DNA of 64,000 nucleotides from Hypoxylon rubiginosum. Its lineage: Eukaryota > Ascomycota > Sordariomycetes > Xylariales > Hypoxylaceae. The translations under genes and the position numbers were made by a program. Location: assembly GCA_902806565.1 (NCBI GenBank), contig CADCXA010000037.1, positions 620,001 through 684,000 of the forward strand, given 5' to 3'. The stretch's first letter is position 1, and each line of letters starts with the position of its first letter. Under the pieces are notes generated by a model, which saw nothing but the letters and a program-made list of their open reading frames with translations, did not search any database and was not told where the DNA came from. Shown here in pieces: positions 21,145-34,600 of the stretch.

Positions 21145-22338
21145 TTATGCGCGGAAGGAGCGGCCCGACCGCTTCTTGCCGGCCGCGGCGATGTTGAGGG
21201 AGGTGCTCTGGCCGCCGCTGCAGCTGGTGCCGGCGGCGAGCGCCATGGTCACGGACCACTGGCCCGACGCGCACTGCTGGTAGCTGGAGCCCATGCAGTT
21301 GAAGGTGCCCTCGGGGCTGCAGGCGCCCGTCATGGCGCTGCCGGAGCTCGATCCAGAGCCGCCGGTGGTAGAGCCTGAGCCGGTGGTAGAGCCGGAACCG
21401 GCCGTGGCAGTAGCGGCAGGCACGTCAGCGGCAGTCGAGGTGGGCGAGGAGACGGCGGTGGCAGTGGCGGTGGCTTCAGAGCCGGAGCCGGAGCCGGGCT
21501 GCGTGATGAAGACGCCGCCGGCAGCTGCAGTAGTGGACGCAGCAGCAGCCGCGCTCGTGGTGGTGGCTGATGAGCCGGAGCCAGAGTCTGATCCAGAGCC
21601 CGATCCAGCGTCAGAGCCGGAACCGGAGCCAGAGCTGCCGGCGGTATCGCCCTGGGTGCAGCCGTCGGTGCCGCAGGTGGCGACCTGGCCGCTGCTGGTG
21701 TTGTCCTCGACGGAGGAGCCGGCGTCCTGGAACTTGTAGTCGTACGACTCGAGCGTGGAGGGCTTGCCGGCGATGTTGAGGACGAGCATGTCGGGGAGCT
21801 TGTCGAAGTTGGCCTGGTCGCCGCCCGTGCCCGTGAGCTCGAGGGCGCCGCAGTTCATGTACATCTCGCGGTTGCCCACCTTGTTGAACCACGTCCAGGC
21901 GATGGTGGCCTTGCCAGCGGGGATGTCGCTGGGGATGGTGTACGGGTACGTGAACGGGTCGTCGGCGTCGGCGCTGTCGCCGAGGTTGCCGCTGGTATCC
22001 TTGGCGGGGCAGCCGCCCTCGATGGAGTGAATGACCTTGAAGACGCTGTCCTTGGTCGGGCTCTCGTCGTACGTGATGGCGACCTGGCAGGATCCACCTC
22101 CGTGGGTCGCCTGGCCGGTGAACGAGAGGGTCTGGGAGGAGCCCAGCTCGTAAGAGTTGGTCTCGCCGCCGGTGGCGGAGTAGCCGTTGCCGAACTTGCA
22201 GGGGAAGTCGCTGCCGCTCGCGTCCAGAGGGCTGTTGTTCAGAGCCGAGGGGTCGAAGGGAGCGGGAGTCTTCATCTTCATATGAGCGTTGACCGCGGCG
22301 ATGAGCCCGGCGGTAACGGCAATCTTTGCGTAAACCAT
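21145..22338 (-). CDS. AA11 lytic polysaccharide monooxygenase with C-terminal X278-type module
   Basis: Secreted copper enzyme that cleaves chitin oxidatively. Single exon, 397 residues. Residues 1-18 are a signal peptide cleaved before His19, which becomes the N-terminal histidine of the copper brace. The second copper His is H79 in QATHGGGSCQVA. Conserved disulfide cysteines and the segment AWTWFNKVGNREMYMNCGALEL, with the axial Tyr, follow. The catalytic domain ends near residue 230. A long Ser/Gly/Thr/Ala linker with SGSGSD repeats leads to a small cysteine module (CSPEGTFNCMGSSYQQCASGQW to GTSCSGG), the X278-type domain often attached to AA11 enzymes. Coding GC is very high, which produces long antisense frames with no other support. 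The promoter contains a TATA element ~150 bases upstream. Confidence 0.94.
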   Translation of the reverse strand: MVYAKIAVTAGLIAAVNAHMKMKTPAPFDPSALNNSPLDASGSDFPCKFGNGYSATGGETNSYELGSSQTLSFTGQATHGGGSCQVAITYDESPTKDSVFKVIHSIEGGCPAKDTSGNLGDSADADDPFTYPYTIPSDIPAGKATIAWTWFNKVGNREMYMNCGALELTGTGGDQANFDKLPDMLVLNIAGKPSTLESYDYKFQDAGSSVEDNTSSGQVATCGTDGCTQGDTAGSSGSGSGSDAGSGSGSDSGSGSSATTTSAAAAASTTAAAGGVFITQPGSGSGSEATATATAVSSPTSTAADVPAATATAGSGSTTGSGSTTGGSGSSSGSAMTGACSPEGTFNCMGSSYQQCASGQWSVTMALAAGTSCSGGQSTSLNIAAAGKKRSGRSFRA

Positions 22339-25300
22339 TTTGAGTGAAAGTAACGGAGACGTTTTATCTGGTTCCGGACCAATAAAAATCTCTTCAAGTG
22401 AAAATGAAGTGAAAGATCGATGTGAGTCAAGACTTGAGTAGTCGAAGATGTACTGAGCTGATTAAGTTAGCTTCGAGTCCTCCATATATAGCATTTGCCT
22501 CGCTGCCTTGGGTCCAAACAATAAAGAGACGAGGTGATAGTTCTCGAACAGTATCTTTGTTTGTCAAAGAAATCTCCTTGCTCGAAACTCGATTATGATG
22601 CTTTACAAGGTTATTGTGTTGGAATAAGAAACAACGGCCACCAACCTGGTTACGGCTTTGTTGCGAGGGGAGGAAACAGAGCGAATAATTCGTAACAATG
22701 AGAGAGCGAGATCGATCGAGATGTTTCTTCGTGAGCTTAGCTCAAAGGATAGTATAGTGATGATGCTCCTGGCGTATCGAAAGTGAAGAAACTGTAAAAA
22801 AACAAGGCCTGGCCTGTTGGTAAAAAAAAAAAGAAGAAGGAAGGACTGTTCCGAAGATGTCGTGAAGACTGTTGCCGCTGGCGTGAGGATGGTGGAAACA
22901 AAAAACGACCGACTTGGGGCGAGCTGGAGTGAGCGTCTTATAGTCCTGAAGGATGGGCGAAAGAATGGAAGGCGGCAACTCTAGTATGCACGGTGATGAC
23001 GAAAAAGAATGAATGTAGCTAACAAGTCAGTAGCCTGGCGCAAGCTGCAGGAACAAGAAGAGAGGTGTGAATGATTGGGTGTAGAAGGAATGAAGTAGAA
23101 CATGGCTGGCAACCCATGAACGCACTTATTACTTACTATGCAGTTACGAGATCCACTCAGAGGGCAAAGTCAAGAGAAGATCGGTAGACCCCACACTTTT
23201 GGCTTGATGGAACGTAGCCAGTAGAGCTCAGCCATCATGATGGCCCTCGTGGGCTTGAAGCATGAAGTTGACGGAGGCGGCAGGGGTAGGGAGGGTTGAC
23301 GGACAGGGAGCGCAACCGGGGAGAGCGTTCGGATGCAACGATAGGCTGGACTAGGTAGTCGACTCGCCTTTGGCCTGTTTCGTCTTGGCTCTGGGGCGTG
23401 GCCAAACATTGGTCTAAGTGGCCAGCCTGTCAGTAGCTAGTCTGCCAGTATAGGCTGATTGTCGACTACTTTGCACAGTTTTTACGTGTGTAGTAAAGAA
23501 TTTTCTGTTTTCCCCTTTGTTCGTTTTCCCACTTTGTTAGGTTAATACTACCCATATTGTGCGTACATATAGGGGAGGTTGACTCTCTCCAAGCGACCCA
23601 GATCGACACACTCCCTGTCCTCGCCCTCCCTAACCTCCTGCATCGGCCAACTAACCACTACGTATTCTACAAGTCTCGAAGGAATACACGATGCGTTCGC
23701 GCGCACGCCGACCCGTTACAAGAAAATTAATTACAGAATGACAACTTCCTAAGCTGTATGATGGTCAGGAGTTAAGTCAGGAGTTAAAAACGAAGGGGGG
23801 AGAGTGAGGAGCTGGTTTATGGCACAGCTCGTCCAGTCAGTTTCAGGATTTTTTTCCAATTTTTTCACGAATTACAGAGGTACTTTGGCCCTGCCAAGCA
23901 ATCATGCCAGGGACCCAATCAGATCTCCAGTTGACTAAGCCTACTTGCCGGATTAGGATGGTTTGGCCACCAATCAGCTTATAGTAACGTGTAGTTTGAC
24001 CTTACGATTGGGATTTAGGCCTGCAATCTTTTTTCTTAGTAGAGCTGCAAACACGAGGGGAAAATGAAAATAGGACCCTGGCGCCTGGAGAGTCAATACC
24101 GAGAAGGTCGGTGTGCTTAAAGAAGTTTGAACGAACAATCATGACCATGAATTCGTATAGTACCTCAGTTATGTGAGGGGAGAAAAAAACCTGACCAAGA
24201 TCTTCAGGAGGTTTATCCTCGTTCAAAAGACAGGGGAACACACGACAGGTTTACAGGGTTTCCGCTTACGTATCGTGGGCAAGGGGAATAGGGGAATTTC
24301 TTCTTCTTCTCTTTCTTCCCGCCCGTGGAGAATGTCGAAAAAAAGCCCTTTCAGCCTCTAGAATTTCAGCCGATCACATTCTGGGCGCGCCGAGAGATCC
24401 AATTCCAGCCACTTACAGCCTGAAGACAGGGGTTAAGCCGATCCCCTAAGAAGCCTGTTGAGCCTAAGCAGCCGAGCAATGCAACCCCCCAGCCCCTGAC
24501 ATGGGCTTGCATTTTAGCGAGAGGTAACCCCCCCGCCCCCGCCAGGCTTTTGGGATGCTGAAACGGTACCGGTTTCAGGGGTCGTCCATTGGAAAGCTTT
24601 TCGACGCGGGACTTCCCAATCGTTCTTCTCATCTTCTCGTGAATTCCTACCAACTTTCATTTTTCACGTGCGATGACTGGCTGACTGACCAATTGACTAC
24701 GATGTGTCGTTTCCAGCCGTTAGGGGTTTTCGCCCCAGGCATCGGATTAAGGTTATCGTGATACCTACCTAGGTACCTGACCCAAAAGCACCGATGGCAG
24801 AAAAGGCTTTGGCTGAATCATGACGACCAATGGTGTCATTGTTTCTCGTTTATAACCCTGTGTCGTGTGTCCTCACAACTAGCCCCTATTCATTGAATAC
24901 TAGCCACTAAAATTCGTACGGATACAAGAGTCTGTCACGTTCTGGGTCACGCATCTCAGCTAGTATAATAATCTCGTGGCTTGCCGGTCACTAAATGGCC
25001 GGGGCGCGGCACTGCAGAATCTGGAAAATGCCAAAATAGATGCCTCATTCGTACCCACGCCTCTTAACCTGGAACTAACTTAAAATGTGCCACTGTTTTA
25101 ACAGTACGCTCGGCTATTATGAGCCGCTTCCTCATAGAGCACTATCTTAAAAATGCGGCTTACAACGGTAGGATGGTCACACGTTACTCCGTCCCAACTC
25201 ATTATATCGAGACACAATCGTTTCGCCCTGTAACCTGTTTGTTCCTGTCATCATCGTAGTTTATTGACCTCGCGAGGGTAAGCTACAGCACACGTAAACC

Positions 25301-26651
25301 TATGAATATACCTGCCCCGTTGACCCTGCGTTTGATGAGGTGGCAGATGTTGAAGAACGCCGCTCGATGCCTTTGGTGCTTTGCGTGGCGGAGTGTAGAT
25401 ACCAGGAGCCTCTAGTTACGAAATCATACAGAAATTCGCATTCAATACGGAATAGTCTTCTCCAAGCTCAATATCTGGTAACGAGCTATGCTTCCACTTG
25501 CACATGATAGCAGATATCTAAGTACCCAGGCCCCAGGTATGTTCACATTTCAATTAGGCTCGTTACGTAAAGTGGCGGAGTGGCTGCGCAATAGCAAGTT
25601 CTTCATATTACAGGGGAAAGCTCAAGCGTCGCTGGCGGCCTGTATAGGAAATGTTGGCTTGATAAAAATACCTGAGAAGTCCAGGCGTCCTCGTAATCAC
25701 GACAACTTTCTTGGCGTCAATGGGGGCCTCCCATGTTTCTCGGGTAATTATGGAGACTGATGACTTTAAGAGCCGGCGTTGTCGTTGGCACTTCGGCGCG
25801 AGCGACCTAGAAGTGGCTACAACTTCATGCGCAACGGCCGTGGGAGCAGTCGTCGTATTCAAAATGACATAAAGAAGACTTCAATGTTCTAGATAGGCCT
25901 CATGTGCTGCTTAGGACCAATCGGCTGACCGCGTTGAAGGAATATATCTCTACCACTTGAAATGGTTTCATGTTTACTTTTTAACTACCATAATAGGACC
26001 GTGGCCTAGAAGATAGTCGAATGTTTAGGAATCAAGTTTAGTAGCAAGGCGGATTTTTGAGCCTCCTTCATGGTTCCAGGTTTATTAACTCACCATTGGG
26101 CGCCTCAAATACAGCTGCAAAGCTCTCGTCAGCTAGGCCAGCCCGAGTTTCAAGAAACAACCAGCTCTATTCGGTCTCTGCATTATGTCGGTACGTAAAG
26201 TGATCTATTTTGGACTCATGCACCCCAGTTTGTGGCGTCATGCGTCGATCCATGCAATAATATGTACAGCATCTTTTTCTTTGTCCAATCTAATGTGCCT
26301 AGACCACCCGGTACACTTGCAATACCCGTACCGTACGTAATCCTGTGCGTAACCCGCGCAAGTAACCTTTACCAAGATGTCCATAATACACACCACACAC
26401 CCTGTACCAACAAGTTGATCCTGGTTGCATACCCTGCGGGATCCTCTAGAAGCAAGATCTAGACAAAGCTGACAGCTATTGCAGACTTCCGGCTGCTCGG
26501 AACCGGGTAACCCCCATCTAACAATCTAATAAATCATAAAGGAAGGAAGATGTCGTATTGGCAACGTTGCATCTCGATCAGGCGGATGCTAGTATCATGA
26601 ACAAGATATAGCGATGGGATCGCCACATCGGTGCTTTCGTGGATTTTGACT
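22339..26651. other. Gene-poor 4.3 kb stretch
   Basis: No frame above 95 codons resembles a protein, and I could not join short frames into a plausible spliced gene. The left part is the AA11 promoter. The rest is of mixed composition, with A/G-rich tracts (22790-22850), T-runs (23848-23862), and a TACCTAGGTA palindrome at 24766-24775. It could contain a non-coding transcript, but nothing in the sequence proves it. Confidence 0.5.
22485..22490 (-). promoter_or_regulatory. TATA element of the AA11 gene
   Basis: TATATA (in TGCTATATATGGAGG on the minus strand) lies about 147 bases before the AA11 start codon, a normal core promoter position for a secreted inducible fungal enzyme. Confidence 0.45.
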
Positions 26652-27518
26652 TCAGTCTTGCCTCGATTGTAATCCTTCATTTTCCTCCTGTTCGATGTTA
26701 GACAAAGCAGGCTTGGGATGGACCCCGTATCGTTCGAGGCTCGTGGACTCACAAACGGCAGCCTCCCTTTCTCCGTCCTCGACGCTCTTGGGTGAAAAGG
26801 CTTCTGCGTCCTCGAAACCATAGTCCTCCCGCGTCCATTTCTTCATCTTCTGCTCTCGGAACTCTTTGTAATCCCACTCCCGATCTTCCAGGTGAGCACG
26901 GTGCTTGAAGACGTACACCTCGCACTCGACCTCCTCGCCTTCGACGTTGCCTCGGCCCTTGTCGTCGCCAGCCTTGGAAAGGAGGCGAGCGGTGACCGTC
27001 TGACGTTCATACTCGCTTCCCTCGAAAATATCGAGCTTCTCCATATTCGCGTCTGTCAAGCCTGTGACGTACATGCCTCTAACCTCGTGGTCCTTGTCCG
27101 GGAAGATACCTGGATAATCTGCGAAGCTGACCCGGCTACAGGACGATGTCAGCTTATCGTGGGGGTTGGATTGACGCCCGACTCTCGAAATCGCAGGGTG
27201 TTGAGGGCATGGCCTTTGCCGCTGGACTAGGACTAAATTTCAACTTACCGTCGACAATATCCGTGTAGGATAGCTGGTTTGAATTCGTGAAGACTTTTAA
27301 GTAGCGACACCTCCTCCTGGGAGAATCGATAGCAGACCGTGAAGAACACCTCTGGTGCCATCTATGGAGTCACAAGTAAGTTATCATGAGCTACTGTTTC
27401 GATCAGGGACCTCCTACCAGGGTGCCTGATAACAGTTAGCCAACAACAATCCGACGATTTACGAATATAAGAAGTGGTGCTCACCATAGAAGAAGGCTGC
27501 GTGGGTACGATCCGACAT
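26652..27518 (-). CDS. AIG2-like gamma-glutamylcyclotransferase family protein
   Basis: Four exons, 27518-27485, 27425-27418 (8 nt), 27361-27249 and 27135-26652, encode 212 residues. Introns are 59, 56 and 113 nt. The second exon, GCACCCTG, together with the last base of exon 1 encodes G-T-L and restores the family motif FFYGTLMAPEVF; Y-G-x-L is the substrate loop of the GGCT fold. Later family blocks are HGYCRRRVSFADYPGIFP, GMYVTGLTDANMEKLDIFEGSEYERQTV (with the presumed catalytic Glu in FEGSEY) and ECEVYVFKHR. The family acts on gamma-glutamyl compounds, but many fungal members are untested. The 3' end is ambiguous: a good donor (GTGAGT) and CTAAC...CAG acceptor near 26747-26689 would, if used, place a TGA across the junction and shorten the protein by ~34 residues. 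Confidence 0.88.
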
Positions 27519-28695
27519 GATGCCTTGAGTTATCTTGAGTTGTCGGAGATAACGGTATACAGTTGCTGTACCGTTCACTGATGTGCTGGTGTGCTAATGC
27601 GTATATTATGAATTACTAGTAGCGTAATCCTCGGAATAGTACCAGGTAGGTCACCAACTGACTTGTTGTGACAAGAGGAAGAGTATGGTATGAATATGGT
27701 ATGCGAGCTGAAATATCGGAAGAGTAAGGTCAGTCCCCTCTTACAGCTCTTTTATATATATATATAGGCTCAACACAAGGCAGCAATGCACGATAGTTTG
27801 CCCCTATGAAAGAGAAGCGAAACATACAACGTTTGTTTAGTATGTACATGTAGGTGGGTTTCTAGACGTATACAAACATTTCAAACGTATCAAAAGTATA
27901 CCTTCAATTCAACTCTTATCGACCCTTTGGAGTTCCGATTTAAACATCACAGCAGCTAGGAAGCAAGGGTACCCCTCCTACCCTTCAGGGCTTCCTGGGC
28001 TTCCCACAGCTATCATAAGTCATAAGCTGGGGTAATAAAATCCACCTTAGGTAGCACCTAGACTTGATTCTTATCTTTATGGCCTTAGGCACAGATACCC
28101 CGATATATCGATGAGAAGAACAAAGACGTAAGCTGATTCGCCATCAAGGTCGGGAAGACTAACCTTGGATCCACTCCTTGGCAAGGACCCTGAAAAGAAT
28201 AAGCCAATTAAAACTAAGAGTTTCTCTAAAGACTGGAGACATCGGAATATCAATAAAGCCTAGCGTCCGAAGTAATTGGCGTTTGTCGCGCCCACCTCTC
28301 AGTCTGCCAGTCGACTTTCGGGTTTCTTCCGTCGCGAAGCTCGAGTTTTTGAAGCTTCTCCAATTACGCCTCAGCCTCGCGCCCGTACCCTTTTCCCTTG
28401 TACACTCTTTCTGATTCTTGCATGATACCCCTCAATCCCTTCACCATTTTCTTCTTCTGTTACGGGCGTAGGAGGTAAACCAGCTAATTTTCATATGCGC
28501 AATACGTGCACGTATATTTCCATCCCTCGTCGCATCACGCTGTCGCGCCCTCACAGGAAGCATTCATACACTGCCACTACCACTATCCTTGACGTCGGTT
28601 TTCTTATTCGGTAGCGATTCACCCGGATGGGCACCACATGAGCATCGCATGGTAAAAAGTAGCTTCTACGGTGTGCGCATGTCGCGGTAGCAGCC
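27519..28695. other. Divergent promoter region of the AIG2-like gene and TRA1
   Basis: 1.18 kb. Contains a (TA) run at 27751-27764 and a pyrimidine-rich segment (28370-28480) before TRA1. A TAG two codons before the TRA1 ATG rules out a longer N-terminus in that exon. No gene. Confidence 0.6.
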
Positions 28696-31600
28696 ATGTC
28701 GGGCCCAGCGCTTGAGGATATCATCAAGAGGCTAACCACTCAAGAAACTGGTATGTTTCTTCACGAGTTTCACCTTCTTACAACCCGCCCGGTCTATAGC
28801 TAATATTCGTTTCGTAGAGTCCAAGGCTAAGCTCGATGCCGCTACCACGCTGCGAGACAGCCTCGACCACTATACAAATGGTCCACACTATGGCATCTTC
28901 CTTAAACGGATGATGCCATTGTTCATCATCATCCTCCGAGGACCATGTTTATTCCAAAGCACATCTCCGGAGCAGGTAAGTCACGATATATACTTCCCAT
29001 ACCGACCGTCACTAAGCCTGGTATCTAGAAACTCCGTAATTGCGTCCTCGAGATCCTCCACAGACTACCTACCCACCAAACGCAGACCTCACCCGAACCT
29101 TTTGAGCCGTATGCCGAAGAGATAGTAGACATCTTGATGGCGCTAGTCCGGAACGACAACGAAGACAACGCTACATTATGTGTCAAAATCATATCGGACA
29201 TCATGAGGCACCAGCCGAAGGTCCTCCATGGAAAAGTTCAACCGTTCTTGGACTTAATCCAAGAGCTTTTCGAGCAGATGGAGAAGGTTGTGAGGGAACA
29301 GCTCGACAGTACCGCCCTTCCTTTTAATGCGTCGGGGCCTCCCTCTACTCCCGGTAGCACACAGACGAACTTTCAGTCGCCGCGACCCGGATCCCCAGTC
29401 GCCTCTGTTACAGACTTAGGCCAGGATCTCCAGCAGCAGAGCCGGCCCTTGTTAAAGGGAATGCAATCGTTTAAGGTGCTATCGGAATGCCCAATTATTG
29501 TCGTATCGGTTTTCCAGACCTATCGAAACATCATCCAGCAGAACGTTAAGGCGTTCGTTCCGCTTATAAAGGCCGTATTATGTCTCCAGGCCAAAGCGCA
29601 AGAACAGGCACACGCCGAAGCGAAAGCTAGGGGATCCGTTTTCGCCGGAGTCAGCCCTAACATCAAGAACCGGGCAGCCTTCGGGGAGTTTATTACGGCT
29701 CAGGTCAAGACTATGAGTTTCCTGGCGTACCTGCTGCGCCAGTACTCAAGCCAACTAGCCGACTTCTTGCCAACCTTACCTGAGATTGTCGTCCGACTTT
29801 TGAGAGATTGTCCGAGGGAGAAATCAGCTGCACGCAAGGAGTTACTAGTTGCGATTCGTCATATTATTAACTTCAATTTTCGGAAGATATTTCTGCCAAA
29901 GATTGACGAACTCCTGGAAGAGAAGACGCTCATTGGCGATGGGTTGACGGTCTATGATACCCTTAGGCCGTTGGCATATAGTATGCTGGCTGATTTGATA
30001 CACCATGTTCGTGAATCGCTATCCCCGGAACAAATCCGAAAGACGGTTGAAGTATACACGAAGAACTTGCAGGATAACTTCCCAGGCACGAGTTTTCAGA
30101 CCATGAGCGCGAAATTGTTGTTGAACATGGCAGAATGCATAGCCAAAATGCAAAACAAAGTAGATGCCCGACACTACCTGCTTATGATCCTCAACGCGAT
30201 TGGCGACAAATTTGCGGCCATGAACAGGCAGTATCCTAATGCTGTGAAGCTCTCCAAGCTTTATGAGCAGCAGGCTGCTGATCAGGTTCCCGATACGTAT
30301 CTCGCTGACAAGGAGCATCATCCTCAGTGGGACGAGACTGATATCTTCACCGCAATGCCGATCAAGACGTCCAATCCCAGGGACCGTGGCACCGATCCCG
30401 TTGCGGATAATAAGTTCTTATTTAAGAATCTTATGAACGGCCTGAAGAACACTTTCTACCAACTACGAACGTGTAATTCTACGCTGCAGGTCGACCCTAA
30501 GAATGCACCGCAGCATTGGCAGGAGGTGTCGTTCGGGTTTTCTGCCGAGGAAGTCAAGGTTATCATCAAGCTCTTTCGAGAGGGTGCCTATGTTTTCCGT
30601 TACTATGAGATTGAGAAACCGACTGCTGAGGCCCAGTACGCCTCGCCGGTGGAATACATGGCCAACTTCTATATGGTGTCTAGCAGCAAGGAAGAGAAAG
30701 ACCTTCTTGAGACGTTTGCTACGGTATTCTATTGCATTGACCCAGCAACGTTCCATGAAGTATTCCAGCAAGAAATCCCACATCTTTACGAGATGATCTT
30801 CGACCATACCGCCCTTCTACACATACCTCAGTTTTTCCTAGCAAGCGAGGCTACATCGCCAAGCTTCTGCGGTATGCTTCTGAAATTCTTGATGGAGCGA
30901 ATTGACGATGTCGGTTCGGCCGACGTGAAGAGATCGTCTATCTTACTGCGACTTTTCAAGCTTGCATTCATGGCGGTCACCCTATTCGCGAACCAGAATG
31001 AGCAGGTATTGCTTCCACATGTAGTGGATATTGTCACGAAGTCGATCGATCTTTCTACCCAGGCCGAGGAACCCATGAACTATTTCTTACTTCTGCGATC
31101 ACTATTTAGGAGTATTGGTGGTGGAAAATTTGAGCACCTCTATAAGCAGATATTGCCTCTTCTGGAAATGCTACTTGACGTTCTGAACAACCTACTCATG
31201 GCCGCACGAAAACCGGCGGAGCGAGATCTGTACGTCGAGTTGTGTCTTACAGTTCCAGCACGCCTCAGTAATTTACTACCCCATCTGAGCTTTTTGATGA
31301 GGCCTTTGGTTGTTGCACTTCGGGCAGGAACGGATCTAGTGGGCCAAGGGCTTCGGACGCTAGAGCTCTGCGTTGACAACTTGACGGCCGATTATTTGGA
31401 TCCGATCATGGCTCCGGTGATAGAGGACCTGATGAATGCACTCTTCGAGCATTTGAAGCCCCATCCCTATAGTCATTTCCACGCCCACACTACAATGCGC
31501 ATACTGGGAAAGTTGGGCGGTAGAAACCGAAAGTTTATGACCGAGGCCCTGCCCGTCGACTACCAGAAGTACGCTGACGATCTGTCGAGCTTCGATCTGC

Positions 31601-34600
31601 GTCTGATAGGGTCAAAGAAGGATCGTGCTTTTCCAGCTGAGCTTGGTATCGACTTCGCCATCCGTAAATTAATGGAAGTCCAGAAGCCCTCAAAGGCAAA
31701 CTCAGCTAGGCAATTCGATGGATTTTATAAGAAGCAAGCCTTACAGTTCATCAAGTCCCAGTTGAAGCTCCGTGTGGGCGTCGACCACTTACCTGAAGAC
31801 CTCCCTCGGCTCGTTCGCCTTCAGGCACAGGATCTGCTCTCTCGAAAGCCTGCAGCAGACTTCAAAGTCTTCAATGTGTCGGATCGCTCGCGGTCGGTTG
31901 CTAAAAAGGACGAGCAGGACGATGTCACGAAGCGTCTCATCAAGGCTATGATGTATGCCGAGTCGCTTCCCGAGTTTCGCGAAGAGGCTGACGTGTTCCT
32001 CATGAACTTGTGCCGGCATTTCACGATCGTCGAAATCGGACGTGGGCTTGTGGATATCAAAAAGGAGCTTAGTCCCTTTGACGCTCAAGCAGGGGAGGGC
32101 CCCCTCTATATCGACACTCGAATTCTGGCGGATGCTATTGTTGAGTCGCTCGCATCTGAGCTACCTGACGTACGAGACGCCGCTTTTCGGGCAATTCGCG
32201 CAGTCTATGATTCCACCGCAACCATCTTCGGATCCGAAACCCATGTTGGCCGGCTAGCGTTCTTTAGCCATCTCAGCAGGACCTTCTGCCACGCGTGTAA
32301 CGAGGAAGAATGGTATACGAAGACTGGCGGCAGCCTGGGCATCAACTATCTTCTTGTGGAAGTTGACCTTGGCGACCCATGGGTCGCGTCGAAACAGATG
32401 GATTTCATACGGGCTCTGATGTATGTGATTAAAGACATGCCGCAGGATCTACCAGAGAAGACTAGGAACTCCGCCCAGGCCACGCTCGAATCACTTCTGA
32501 GAAGAATCACAACAAATGTGAAGAAGGAGGATGTTCTGCCTACCCCGGCTCAGCCAGGTCAACCTCATCCCAGGCCCTCGCGCCTAACACAGATATGTGT
32601 TCTGTTCAACGATGAACTCTCCCACATGAACAGGCATGTCCGGGGCACAGCAAGGCGGTCACTTGAGATCATTGCTGGCGCAGCTAAGGCGGAAATATGG
32701 GAGCTGCTACAGCCTCACAAAGACCGTCTGCTGCAGCCAATTTACGCCAAACCTCTACGAGCGCTACCGTTTTCAACACAAATAGGATACATTGATGCGA
32801 TTGCCTACTACATGAGCCTGAAGCCCGACTTTGTTGCCTTCGATGATCATCTGAACCGACTCCTTATGGAGTCGTTGGCTTTGGCTGACGCTACTGACGA
32901 ATCTCTAGCCGGAAAGCACGCAGAGTTTCGGACGCACGAATCCATAGTGAACCTTCGCGTGTCTTGTATCAAGATCTTGAGCAAGGCGATGGGGTTTGAT
33001 GATTTCCAGAAAGGCCAGAATAACCCAACGCGTACTAAGATCGTCTCTGTGTTTTTCAAATGCTTGTACTCGGAATCTAAACCTACTATCGAGGCGGCCA
33101 ACGACTCCTTGAAAGCTGTCTTGTCGCAAACTAACAAGTTGCCTAAGGATCTATTACAGCAAGGACTTAGGCCAGTCTTGGCTAATCTTCAAGATCCTAA
33201 GCGTCTAAGTACTCATGGACTGGACAATCTGGCGAGGCTTCTGCGTCTTCTCACCACATACTTTAAAGTGGAAATTGGTGCCCGACTGCTTGATCACATT
33301 AAGGTCCTTGCGGATCCGAACCTTCTTCAGCAGATATCCTTCACATTTTTTGAGCAGAACAACCAGATGAAGGTCGTCGCGTCAGTTTTCAATATATTCC
33401 ATCTCCTCCCACCTGCCGCGGAGCAGTTTAAGGAACGGCTCATCGACACCTGTTTAGAACTCGAGGACAAGCTGCGTCGAACCCACCACAGTCCTTTCCG
33501 GGCCCCGTTAAACAAGTATCTAAATCGATACCCGGCCGAAATCTGGAATTTCTTGCTCGGCAAATTGGAGGATCTGAAATACGGTCGATTCTTGGCTCAG
33601 ACTCTTATGGATCCGGAAAGTAAGCCTTTGCGAGACCATGCTGTTGCTAACGTAGACGGATTGATCTCTGCGTGTACTCAAGTCATCAATGCTGCAAAGG
33701 AGACCAAATTTGTAGCAGTCGTCAACACCATCAACATTCTCGACTCGCTAAGCCAACATCCTAGTACCCAGAGCTGGTTGGAGCGGAAGGACACGATCTC
33801 GTGGCTGAGGCAGGTCGGCAAGGATTTGGAGCGTCATCTCCGGACGAACAACCTATCACCTAGTCTCCGGCTACCTGCCGACCAAGCAGCTGAACAGCTC
33901 ATGGGCATCTTCACCAAGGCACTATCTTTGAATCCCAGAGAGCTAGATGCGCTCTTTAGCTTGGTGGACTCCGTTACTTCCGACGAACTACGAGCCACGC
34001 CGTCCTTGTTCAGTTTCCTCTACAGCCATGTCATCTGTAGCGACTCTATCGATTACTGGAAGTCGGTAGTTCTTCGCTGTCTCGATATCTACGCGGGCAA
34101 GAGTTCCGCTCAGAAGACCAAGTGCTTCTTACTCCGCTACGTCGTCAACCCCATCATTGCTATGGATGTAATGCGAAATTGGAATCAACCAAGAGCCCAA
34201 AGACTGGTCGATCGGACTGTGATCGAATCCATCAACGTCAAGATATGGAAGGTTACCCCTTCAGAGCCGCAGGAAGACCTAACACAGCCGGGTATTGATC
34301 ACACGAGAATGGAAGTCCTTCAACTTTCCGCAATGCTCGTCAAGTACCACCATTCTATCCTGCAAGATGCTAGGAAAGATATCATTAAGTTTGGTTGGAC
34401 CTACATTCGACTAGATGATGTGATCAATAAGCATGCGGCCTACGTTGTTATTGGCTATTTCATTGCCCATTACGAAACTCCGCCAAAGATCGTCACCCAA
34501 GTATACTATTCGTTGCTTAGGACGAACCAAAATGAAGGACGTGCCCTGGTCACGCAAGCTCTCGAGTTGATGGCCCCTGTTCTACCTCAGCGTTGTACGG

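Noticed and set aside
21293..21739. A 148-codon plus-strand frame rich in E/P/V over the AA11 linker
   Set aside because: It is the complement of the Ser/Gly-repeat linker and has no independent support.
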